Assembly: GCA_965267535.1 (NCBI GenBank)
Contig: OZ254082.1
Span: 3,658,001 to 3,722,000, forward strand
Length of the DNA: 64,000 nucleotides
Source: CAXBNB01 sp965267535
Lineage (GTDB): Bacteria > Bacteroidota > Bacteroidia > Cytophagales > Cyclobacteriaceae
Direction of reading: 5' to 3'
The first letter of the stretch is position 1. The number at the start of each line of letters is the position of its first letter. The notes under the pieces were generated by a model. That model saw nothing but the letters and a program-made list of their open reading frames with translations. It was not told where the DNA came from and ran no database searches. A program made the position numbers and the translations under genes. Shown one piece after another: positions 35,155-41,636 of the stretch.

Positions 35155-35191
35155 ATTGTCTTCCGGAGAGTAAAAAGAAAAACACACACTT

Positions 35192-35217
35192 AAAAATATA
35201 CCGATTGGTATATTTTT
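35192..35217. promoter_or_regulatory. TetR operator, site 1
   Basis: 11-bp arms (aaaaatatacc / ggtatattttt) around a 4-bp centre (gatt). The 16-bp core TATACCGATTGGTATA is the exact reverse complement of the core at 35859-35874. It lies just before a -7-like box (TACCTTTG, 35220-35227) and the tetR start at 35246, where binding would block transcription of tetR itself. Confidence 0.8.
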
Positions 35218-35245
35218 ACTACCTTTGTGATCAAAGTCGGAAAAA

Positions 35246-35842
35246 ATGACATCAAAAGCCGAACGTACATCGCAATATATTCTGGAAAAGGTAGCTCCGG
35301 TATTCAACAAAAGAGGGTACACCGCTACGAGTATGACTCAACTCACAGAGGCTACAGGACTAACCAAAGGTGCTATATACGGCAATTTCAAAAACAAGGA
35401 AGAACTAGCCCTGCTGTGTTTCAACCACAACATAAAGATGGTGTCGGATAGAATGCGCTTCTATACCCGACAGGTAAAATCCCCTATAGAAAAACTACAT
35501 GCGCTTACACAGTTTTACAGAAATTATCACGATTACACAGCTACATTAGGAGGATGCCCCATACTAAACATAGGAGTAGATGCAAAAAACAACAATCCGC
35601 AATTGCTCAAGCGAGTACAGGAAGTGATTAACGAATTTCAGGACAATCTGAGGCTACTCATCCAAAAAGGAAAAGACACGGGAGAAATAAAACCTCAGGT
35701 AGATCCTAAAAAATATGCTTATAGAATCTTTGCTTTGATGGAGGGGAGCATTTTTATGGCCGTTACGATGAATGACCGCTCGTACCTCCATGACATGATG
35801 GAATCGCTGGAGCAAATGATTAATCTGGAACTAAAACAATAA
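35246..35842 (+). CDS. TetR/AcrR family transcriptional regulator
   Basis: 198-aa TetR-type repressor. The N-terminal helix-turn-helix is clear: TATSMTQLTEATGLTKGAIYGNFKNKEEL (residues about 26-54 form the HTH and helix 4). The C-terminal ligand domain has a Cys-containing segment (ATLGGCPILNIGVDA, about 99-113) common in AcrR-like regulators that sense hydrophobic or electrophilic compounds. It is preceded by a strong palindromic operator and followed 44 bp later by an alpha/beta hydrolase gene preceded by the same operator core. It therefore probably represses both itself and the hydrolase, with the hydrolase substrate or product as likely inducer. Confidence 0.92.
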   Translation: MTSKAERTSQYILEKVAPVFNKRGYTATSMTQLTEATGLTKGAIYGNFKNKEELALLCFNHNIKMVSDRMRFYTRQVKSPIEKLHALTQFYRNYHDYTATLGGCPILNIGVDAKNNNPQLLKRVQEVINEFQDNLRLLIQKGKDTGEIKPQVDPKKYAYRIFALMEGSIFMAVTMNDRSYLHDMMESLEQMINLELKQ

Positions 35843-35858
35843 TTTTTTTAACCTAAAA

Positions 35859-35874
35859 TATACCAATCGGTATA
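35859..35874. promoter_or_regulatory. TetR operator, site 2, before the hydrolase gene
   Basis: TATACCAATCGGTATA, identical to site 1 read on the other strand, in the 44-bp gap between tetR and the hydrolase start (35887). It would control the hydrolase separately from, or in addition to, readthrough from tetR. Confidence 0.75.
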
Positions 35875-35886
35875 AAACAAAAAGCC

Positions 35887-36723
35887 ATGAAACAACTTAT
35901 TCCATTCTACTTCAAAACCTTATCGGTGCTGGCTCCTGAACTAGCAGGAAAACAGGCTTTTTCATTGTTTCAGCATACTCGAAAAAACACCATACGCAGC
36001 AAGGAAAAGAAATTTTATAACCTAAGCAGGCATTTTACGGTTGCCAGTAAAAAAGAACAGATCGACTGCTACGAACTCGGAAACAGACAAGGGCGGCTGG
36101 TACTCCTCGTACACGGCTGGGACAGCAATGCAGGCAGTATGGCAGCTATTGCTTTTGAATTGGCTGAAAAGGGATACCATGTGGTGGCCTTTAACCTGCC
36201 TGCACATGGATATTCACGACTAAAAAAAGCTAACCTGAAAATCTGCCGTGAGTATTTCCTTGCTGTGGTTAGCCATCTCTACACAGGAGAATCGTTTTCT
36301 ATTGTCGCACATTCGTTCGGTTCTGCCGTCACCACCTTTTCGCTTGCAGACTCTCCATACAAGATAGATAAATTGGTTTTTCTCACCTCACCAAACCAGC
36401 TCCGCCAGGTCTTCGACGATTTCAAAACAATGATACACCTGACAGATAAGGCCTACCAAACTACAGTAAAACTGGCTGAAAAACTTCTCGAGCAAGAGAT
36501 AGACAAAGTAAGTGTAGAAGATATGTCTGATAAAATCGAATACAAGCAAGCGCTGTTCATACATGACAAACTCGATAGAATAATACCATTCAGCAACTCA
36601 GTAGCCATTGCCAACAAGTGGCAAAATACATCGTTGCTGCCTCTGGAAAGAATAGGACACTACAGAATGCTCTGGAACGAGTATGTGGTTAACTCCACCG
36701 TGAAATTTCTTGGCAGCACGTAA
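35887..36723 (+). CDS. Alpha/beta hydrolase
   Basis: Serine hydrolase of 278 aa. Motifs: the oxyanion loop HGWDSNAG (about 75-82), the nucleophile elbow AHSFGSA (Ser about 141), an acid residue in HDKLDRIIPF (about 228-237) and the catalytic His in GHYRML (about 258). A long charged N-terminal stretch of 50 residues precedes the core, and a helical cap lies between 175 and 215. No signal peptide, so cytoplasmic. Expression is probably under the adjacent TetR regulator through the operator at 35859. Such pairs often handle esters or lactones that are also the inducer. Substrate unknown. Confidence 0.88.
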   Translation: MKQLIPFYFKTLSVLAPELAGKQAFSLFQHTRKNTIRSKEKKFYNLSRHFTVASKKEQIDCYELGNRQGRLVLLVHGWDSNAGSMAAIAFELAEKGYHVVAFNLPAHGYSRLKKANLKICREYFLAVVSHLYTGESFSIVAHSFGSAVTTFSLADSPYKIDKLVFLTSPNQLRQVFDDFKTMIHLTDKAYQTTVKLAEKLLEQEIDKVSVEDMSDKIEYKQALFIHDKLDRIIPFSNSVAIANKWQNTSLLPLERIGHYRMLWNEYVVNSTVKFLGST

Positions 36724-36735
36724 TCAATCGACGTT

Positions 36736-37818
36736 TTACCCATCAACAACTTCAAACTCCTCTTCCAGCATTCGAATTCCATTGATCGTAATGGCCAACT
36801 TGTGACCACCGGTGTAGTGTTTTCGGGTAGTTAGATCCCGAAACGACAGACGCTTAGAAAACGAGCAAACTTCTCCCGAGTCAATTTGCCTTTCTGCTAC
36901 ATGAAAAATTTTAGGGGTAGCCCTGCCATTGGCCTTTTTATAATCCACTACATAACCTATTTTGACTTTTACAGCTTCAGCTGAATTATTTACCGCAAAT
37001 GAGAAGCTCAAATCGCTACCAATAGCCACCGCCTGTGAGGACAATTTCAAATTAAACACCTTAACTCCGGCTGGCTGGCCAAAGCCCAACAATGTAAGAG
37101 CGGTCTCATTGCCTTTTTTTAAAAGAGTACGCAGGCCATGCTTAACTATCCAATCCGCCTGCTGAGACAGGCCATACCACTCACGGGCCAGCTGCAAAGC
37201 AATATCAGGGTTGTCTTTACTAATATCATTGAGGTGATTAGCTACACTCTTTCGTACGTAAAGCGAATCGTCATTCTTCAGGTTATCCAAAACAGGCAAA
37301 ACAGGGCCGGGATTGGTTTTGAACGCCGGCAGAGCTATAGCCCAAGGCAACCTTGGTCTGCATCCCTCAGAGGCCAACCTTCTTACATGGTGGTTTTGGT
37401 CTTGCGACCACCGTAGCATATACCTCATAGCGAGTGTTTCATGGGCCTGAATAAATGGCCTAACGGCAAACTCAGCCGTAGAAAACCGGGTAAAATACCC
37501 CAATGTTTCTAAAGAAAGATCGGGGTATTCAATGCCAAAAACCTCTACGTAATCCGGAAATACCATCCCCTGTAAACCAGAAAAGCGATCTACTACCGCA
37601 CGTAAAATTTCCAGTGCCTGAGGATAGTCAGGCAAATAAGCCCCTAAAACAGTCGTGACATGCCGCATTCTATCTTTCAGTTCTCTTTGCTCCCAGTCAT
37701 CATCCAATACACTCGCCACAAACTCAGGCACATGGAACGATGGATAAGGCTCAGCTACCGCAGCGGCCAACTGACGAACAAATGCTTCATTGTAATGGTA
37801 TTTCAGGGGTTCAGCCAT
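36736..37818 (-). CDS. DNA alkylation repair protein, AlkC/AlkD-like HEAT fold
   Basis: 360-aa protein. Residues 1-235 are helical with HEAT-like repeats. Features resembling AlkC/AlkD glycosylases include the WSQDQNHHVRRLASEG segment (about 134-149) followed by RPRLPW, and SLYVRKSVANHLNDISK (about 185-201), which matches the RKSVANHLND signature of this family. The family excises bulky or cationic alkylated bases without flipping them. Residues about 245-360 form a beta-rich domain that looks Ig-like, as reported for some AlkC proteins. Last gene of a five-gene minus-strand group, 2 bp after the GyrI-like gene. Convergent with the hydrolase (12-bp gap). Confidence 0.78.
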   Translation of the reverse strand: MAEPLKYHYNEAFVRQLAAAVAEPYPSFHVPEFVASVLDDDWEQRELKDRMRHVTTVLGAYLPDYPQALEILRAVVDRFSGLQGMVFPDYVEVFGIEYPDLSLETLGYFTRFSTAEFAVRPFIQAHETLAMRYMLRWSQDQNHHVRRLASEGCRPRLPWAIALPAFKTNPGPVLPVLDNLKNDDSLYVRKSVANHLNDISKDNPDIALQLAREWYGLSQQADWIVKHGLRTLLKKGNETALTLLGFGQPAGVKVFNLKLSSQAVAIGSDLSFSFAVNNSAEAVKVKIGYVVDYKKANGRATPKIFHVAERQIDSGEVCSFSKRLSFRDLTTRKHYTGGHKLAITINGIRMLEEEFEVVDG

Positions 37819-37820
37819 GG

Positions 37821-38450
37821 TTATTCGTTATTCGATTTGGGTGATACAGTATACCTCAGTATGGTTTTCAGCCGTTCGGCAGGTGTTTTAAATGGATCTG
37901 AAATATAAATTTCATGATGCCGTCCACAGATTTCCAAGCCTTTTTCATCCAAAAACGTCTGTATTTTTTCTATAGTTGGCATCTCCTCTTCATAGGATCC
38001 TATATGCATCATTTGCACACATTCTCCCTCGTCAATACTCTTGAAATATACTTCATCCAGCATAGATATACCTGTTTTTTTGATAGCCAGCGACACACAG
38101 TCATCCACAATGCTTTTCTCCACAAACCCGGGCATACGAATGAGCAATTCCCAAAACCACTCTTTACGCGGAGTTTGGTCAAACGGAAGAGTAGACTCTA
38201 CCCACCAAAAACACTCCAGCTTCGGCACTACAAAGTCCTGATCCAACTGTTTATAATAAGCTTTGACACGATAAGCTACTGCGTACATAGCCTTGATACC
38301 TGTAAGAAAGAGGTCGTCTTCGGGTGCACTCATTCCCGAAAGGGACAAAAAGTGATCCGGCTCTAGTGTCAGCAACTCTGGTTTTTTAGAAGCCCTGTAG
38401 TATTTGGGATACACTTTTTTTAAGTCTGTTTTTTCTTGTAGTACTTCCAT
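37821..38450 (-). CDS. GyrI-like small-molecule-binding protein
   Basis: 209-aa soluble protein resembling stand-alone GyrI-like/AraC effector-binding domains. Seen: opening EKTDLKKVYPKYYRASKK, FLSLSGMSAPEDDLF (about 34-48), an aromatic-rich middle (ECFWWVES, KEWFWELLIRMP) and MMHIGSYEEEMPTIEKIQTF (about 146-165) with the terminal GRHHEIYISDPFKT motif. Members bind hydrophobic or cationic compounds, and some hydrolyse epoxide-like electrophiles. No DNA-binding domain is present. Its ATG overlaps the stop of the upstream gene (TAATG at 38450), and its stop is 2 bp before the alkylation repair gene, so co-translation is likely. The setting suggests a role in coping with toxic alkylating or electrophilic compounds, which is an inference. 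Confidence 0.8.
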   Translation of the reverse strand: MEVLQEKTDLKKVYPKYYRASKKPELLTLEPDHFLSLSGMSAPEDDLFLTGIKAMYAVAYRVKAYYKQLDQDFVVPKLECFWWVESTLPFDQTPRKEWFWELLIRMPGFVEKSIVDDCVSLAIKKTGISMLDEVYFKSIDEGECVQMMHIGSYEEEMPTIEKIQTFLDEKGLEICGRHHEIYISDPFKTPAERLKTILRYTVSPKSNNE

Positions 38451-38758
38451 TAGTCGATCTTTTTAAAATGTCCAGAAAAAATTACCTTATCAAAAGCAGC
38501 AAAAACATCTGCGTGAGCCGGATTCTGGGTCAGTGTTTTGTATTGTTCGATTCCTCGTTGGGCTGCTTCAGCACTTTCCCAGATTACATAATCGAAAAAA
38601 GTATGGGATGAATCGGTGGATGTGTGCGACTGCAGGCTAACAAGCCCATCGAAAGAATGGATAAGTTGATGAAAGCGAGGCATTAGCGTGCTTGCAAACT
38701 CATCTGCTACTGTGTCCTTGATGGTGTACACCACAAGTTCTACTACTTGATTTTTCAT
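38450..38758 (-). CDS. ABM-like dimeric alpha-beta barrel protein
   Basis: 102 aa from ATG at 38758 (MKNQVVELVVYTI). The frame extends 15 codons further up, but that part has no family look and would run toward an operator. The pattern VELVVYTIKDTVADEFASTL, FDGLVSLQSHTS and FDYVIWESAEAAQRG fits the ABM/ferredoxin-like dimeric barrel superfamily, which includes small monooxygenases and heme-degrading enzymes. The stop codon overlaps the next ATG. A 16-bp inverted motif (38808-38823) lies 50 bp before the start and matches one before the DUF1801 gene. Function unknown. Confidence 0.75.
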   Translation of the reverse strand: MKNQVVELVVYTIKDTVADEFASTLMPRFHQLIHSFDGLVSLQSHTSTDSSHTFFDYVIWESAEAAQRGIEQYKTLTQNPAHADVFAAFDKVIFSGHFKKID

Positions 38759-38807
38759 TTTTCTATTCGTTTTTTGATGATTGTAGAACAAATGAAAAAC
38801 CACAGGG

Positions 38808-38823
38808 TGACAGCCCTATGTCA
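38808..38823. promoter_or_regulatory. Candidate WYL-regulator operator, copy 1
   Basis: TGACAGCCCTATGTCA (plus strand): TGACA/TGTCA arms with a 6-bp spacer, identical at 15 of 16 positions to copy 2 at 39223-39238. It sits in the 76-bp gap ahead of the ABM-like gene. Confidence 0.65.
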
Positions 38824-38834
38824 GTGGGTGAAAA

Positions 38835-39206
38835 TTATTTTTTCTTATACAAAAACTCTTGCAACAAAACAGCCTCATGAATGACTTCTGCAACCAAATT
38901 CATATCAACAGGATGACTGGGATCGAAAATAATATGTCTCACCAGCTTGCCGTCACCAGACAAAACACCCTGTGAATTGCTAAGCTGAGCACCCTGACAA
39001 AAACCAAGCACAACCGTATTGGGCTGCTTGTTGGGTACATGAAAATAACAAAGCCACTTAAGGTAATAGTAAAAGGGAATTTTATAATTGATCTTTTCCT
39101 GACAATGAGGTAATGTCTGCCAAAGAAGGGTTTTAAGCTCCCACATAATACGGGCCTGTGGCGGTTTGAATGTCGATATGTATGTGTCTACTGTTTCCAT
39201 ACCCAA
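38835..39206 (-). CDS. DUF1801 (YdhG-like) protein
   Basis: 123-aa protein of the DUF1801 type. The start is M at 39206 or 39200 (METVDTYISTF). Typical segments are TVDTYISTFKPPQARIMWELKTLLWQTLP at the N-terminus, the motif YKIPFYYYLKWLCYFHV in the middle and VRHIIFD near the C-terminus. Soluble, with a probable iron-chaperone-like (frataxin-like) fold suggested for this family. Function unproven. It begins 10 bp after the stop of the WYL regulator. The putative operator copy 2 lies 17-32 bp upstream of its start, inside the regulator's last codons. Confidence 0.8.
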   Translation of the reverse strand: MGMETVDTYISTFKPPQARIMWELKTLLWQTLPHCQEKINYKIPFYYYLKWLCYFHVPNKQPNTVVLGFCQGAQLSNSQGVLSGDGKLVRHIIFDPSHPVDMNLVAEVIHEAVLLQEFLYKKK

Positions 39207-39216
39207 GATTATTCAA

Positions 39217-40188
39217 TCAATATGACAACCCTATGTCAGCAGAGTGATGGGTAGATAGCTCCTGAACCAACGCCTGTACCCTATCCTGCAAATCGGCAGG
39301 TTCCAGCACCGTTACCGAAGAGGTAAACATAAGTAGCCAGCGGGCAAAATACTCCAGATGCCCTACCATAAAAGTCATTTCAATACCTTTATCGGATTTT
39401 TTTTCACTCACAAACCCATAGTAGTAGCGCTGGTCTGCAATAAGCTTAGCCACATTGTGGGTAAAAAACACCTTGACCTGCTGCAGGTCTGTGGACTTAT
39501 TCATAAACGTAACGAGTTTGGTGTAATCCCCCTCGAAACGGGGTATAAAAACCTCGTCGAGCAACTTCAATTTCATAATCCTGTCGGTACGAAAATCACG
39601 GATGGAATCTCTCCACCTGCAGTGGGCCAGCAGATGCCATTTGCCGGAATAAAACACCAATCCAACAGGCTCAACCTGCCGCACCATGGTCTGATCGCGG
39701 TAGTTGGAATAATACTCAAACTCAAGTACACGTTTGTTTACCAGGGCTATTTTTATATCGGACAAAAAATGGTCAGGGAATTCGTTTTTAGCTGGTATTT
39801 CAGGTTGCAATACAGCAATATAACGACTCAGGTTTTCCACAAAATCGCGCTGCTCTCCCTTTAATACAGACCGAATCTTGGTCATGGCACTATTAAACTC
39901 ATCGGTAACAGACCGATCGCCCATCTTCTCCATAAGCTTGCCGGCAAGTAGTACAGCCCCGGCTTCTTCCCGGGTTAGCATTACAGGGGGCAAGTGATAG
40001 CCATCTACTATAAAGTACCCCTTACCCTGATCCAGACCTATGGGCACACCCGCTTCTCCCAACGCCCTGATATCACGATATACTGTGCGCATACTGATAT
40101 CAAAGTGCTCGGCCAACTCCTGTGCTGAAGTAGTGCGTTTGGATTGTAGTTTGACCAAAATGGCCGTAAGCCTGTCGATGCGGTTCAT
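39217..40188 (-). CDS. YafY-type transcriptional regulator (HTH + WYL domain)
   Basis: 323 aa from ATG at 40188 (MNRIDRLTAILVKLQ). The frame is open for 56 more codons upstream, but those residues are not family-like. The N-terminal HTH_11/DeoR-type domain has SAQELAEHFDISMRTVYRDI (about 22-41) and the usual GVPIG...GYF wing. The WYL domain (about 135-235) has LEFEYYSNY, VEPVGLVFYSGKWHLLAHC (the WYL position reads WHL) and DFRTDRI. A WCX extension follows. WYL regulators bind small ligands or nucleic acids and usually control neighbouring genes. It heads the minus-strand group ending at 36736, two members of which are preceded by the same TGACA-N6-TGTCA motif. Confidence 0.9.
   Translation of the reverse strand: MNRIDRLTAILVKLQSKRTTSAQELAEHFDISMRTVYRDIRALGEAGVPIGLDQGKGYFIVDGYHLPPVMLTREEAGAVLLAGKLMEKMGDRSVTDEFNSAMTKIRSVLKGEQRDFVENLSRYIAVLQPEIPAKNEFPDHFLSDIKIALVNKRVLEFEYYSNYRDQTMVRQVEPVGLVFYSGKWHLLAHCRWRDSIRDFRTDRIMKLKLLDEVFIPRFEGDYTKLVTFMNKSTDLQQVKVFFTHNVAKLIADQRYYYGFVSEKKSDKGIEMTFMVGHLEYFARWLLMFTSSVTVLEPADLQDRVQALVQELSTHHSADIGLSY
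39223..39238. promoter_or_regulatory. Candidate WYL-regulator operator, copy 2
   Basis: TGACAACCCTATGTCA (plus strand), lying within the last codons of the WYL regulator gene (it encodes ADIGLS) and just before the DUF1801 start. It matches copy 1 at 15 of 16 positions. Confidence 0.6.
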
Positions 40189-40562
40189 GATTTGTGTGTA
40201 GTTGGATTTGCAATATAAAAACAGATTAAAAGCTCTGAGAAACTCTTGTATATATTTTTTAAGGCGAACAGACTCTATTTCCCATACTACATGAAGAAAT
40301 AGTACTGGTGTCAGCCATTTTCTCACCCTCCTGCTTGTGGTCGGATAAGCGCCCAAGGCCTGAACGTATGTTTTCAGTAAACTAAAGGATTAACCACTAG
40401 CCCTTCAGGCGATAGTTTTTGGCAAGTTGACTTCCCCCGCTGAGGAGCAAACAGGCAGGAGATATAAACCACAAAAGGATATAAACACAGGACAAGCAAC
40501 TCTTGCAGGATTTTGGCATAAAATTGGGTAAATTAGCAAAATACTAGTCATATAAATCACAC
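40189..40562. other. Intergenic region between divergent regulators
   Basis: 374 bp between the WYL regulator and the AraC gene. The first 168 bp are open in the WYL frame but are probably leader. No copy of the TGACA-N6-TGTCA motif, no clear promoter consensus and no RNA gene seen. Confidence 0.4.
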
Positions 40563-41438
40563 ATGAAATCTCCGATTAACAAGTCGCCGATACCTACCAG
40601 CAAGACCTACCTGATTCATGAACTGAAAGAGCCTTACTTTGATCCGGACTGGCATTTTCATGAAGAATACCAACTGGCTACCGTGCTCAAAGGCACAGGC
40701 ACCCGCTTTGTGGGCGATAACATCAGCCACTTTGGAGGCAAAGACATGGTTTTTACGGGATCTAATGTACCCCACGTATGGCGAAGTGATGAAAAGTATT
40801 TTAAAAATCACAAGCTCGGCACACACTGCATTGTCATTTACTTTTCGCCCAACTTTATGGGAGAGGATTTTCTCAACAAAGAAGAAATGATAAAGGTGAG
40901 AGAACTCATGAAACGCGCTGACAGGGGATTGGAAGTAACCGGAAAAACCATGCAAAGTGTACGCCAAATCATGAAGAGTATGCTTCATCAAAAAAGCTTT
41001 GATGGCGTAATCTCCCTGATGCAGATATTGCACCTTTTAGCCACTTCTGATGAGGTGAAATACATCAACAAAGAGGGCTACCTCAATGCCGTAACTGACG
41101 CAGACTCGGAGCGCATGCGAGCCGTCCACGCCTTTATTCTGGACAATTACAAAGATGATATTCGACTGGAAGATGCGGCTTCACTGGCCAACCTTTCCCC
41201 CACGTCGTTTAGTCGGTATTTCAAAGCCAGAGCAAACAAAACATTTTCGGAGTTTGTAGCCGAATTGCGTATTAGTCAGGCCTGCAAACTCTTACTGGAA
41301 GATGAAAACCGACCGGTAATTCAAATCGCTTTTGAAGCAGGATACAAGACTATTTCTCATTTCAACAGAAAGTTTAAGGAAATAATAGGCTCTACACCCC
41401 AGCAGTACAGAGAAGCCTACGGCAAAATACGCGCATAA
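40563..41438 (+). CDS. AraC family regulator with N-terminal cupin
   Basis: 291 aa. The N-terminal cupin-like sensor (about 15-130) has the metal-site-like pattern HFHEEYQLATVLKG and later PHVWRSDE. The C-terminal AraC domain has two HTHs: RLEDAASLANLSPTSFSRYFKARANKTFSEF (first, about 203-233) and IQIAFEAGYKTISHFNRKFKEIIGSTPQQYR (second, about 256-286). This architecture usually activates sugar-use genes. It is divergent from the WYL gene and convergent with the composite lipoprotein gene, so its target is not fixed by position. The downstream glycan loci are possible targets. Confidence 0.93.
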   Translation: MKSPINKSPIPTSKTYLIHELKEPYFDPDWHFHEEYQLATVLKGTGTRFVGDNISHFGGKDMVFTGSNVPHVWRSDEKYFKNHKLGTHCIVIYFSPNFMGEDFLNKEEMIKVRELMKRADRGLEVTGKTMQSVRQIMKSMLHQKSFDGVISLMQILHLLATSDEVKYINKEGYLNAVTDADSERMRAVHAFILDNYKDDIRLEDAASLANLSPTSFSRYFKARANKTFSEFVAELRISQACKLLLEDENRPVIQIAFEAGYKTISHFNRKFKEIIGSTPQQYREAYGKIRA

Positions 41439-41444
41439 AAAGAG

Positions 41445-41493
41445 AGGCATATTTAAAGCAACTTTCGAGTGACCTACGAAAGTTTGTATGCCT
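41445..41493 (+). terminator. Compound hairpin after the AraC gene
   Basis: An outer stem (aggcata 41445-41451 with tatgcct 41487-41493) encloses an inner 8-bp stem (aactttcg 41460-41467 with cgaaagtt 41477-41484). It lies 7 bp after the AraC stop. There is no strong T tract, only a short 'ttaaac' tail. Confidence 0.5.
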
Positions 41494-41593
41494 TAAACAG
41501 CCTCTGCTTCTCACCTATTGCCCTGAAAAGTAATTTTAAGGGAACGTTAGGTTCACTACAACTATGATTAGAATGATCTTTTGATCATGTGTA

Positions 41594-41620
41594 CCCTTTC
41601 TGAACGTGTGTCAGAAAGGG
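41594..41620. terminator. Hairpin between convergent AraC and lipoprotein genes
   Basis: Perfect 10-bp arms (ccctttctga 41594-41603 and tcagaaaggg 41611-41620) with a 7-nt loop, 17 bp past the stop of the minus-strand lipoprotein gene. Probably a terminator used from one or both sides. Confidence 0.65.
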
Positions 41621-41636
41621 CCACACTGTATACTTT

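Noticed and set aside
40189..40356. 56-codon N-terminal extension of the WYL regulator
   Set aside because: The family start MNRIDRL is at 40188, and the upstream residues have no HTH-like or family pattern.
32124..40383. Shared 14-mer gttttcagtaaact at 32124-32137 and 40370-40383
   Set aside because: Matches of this length are expected by chance several times in an AT-rich 64-kb window, and there is no shared context.
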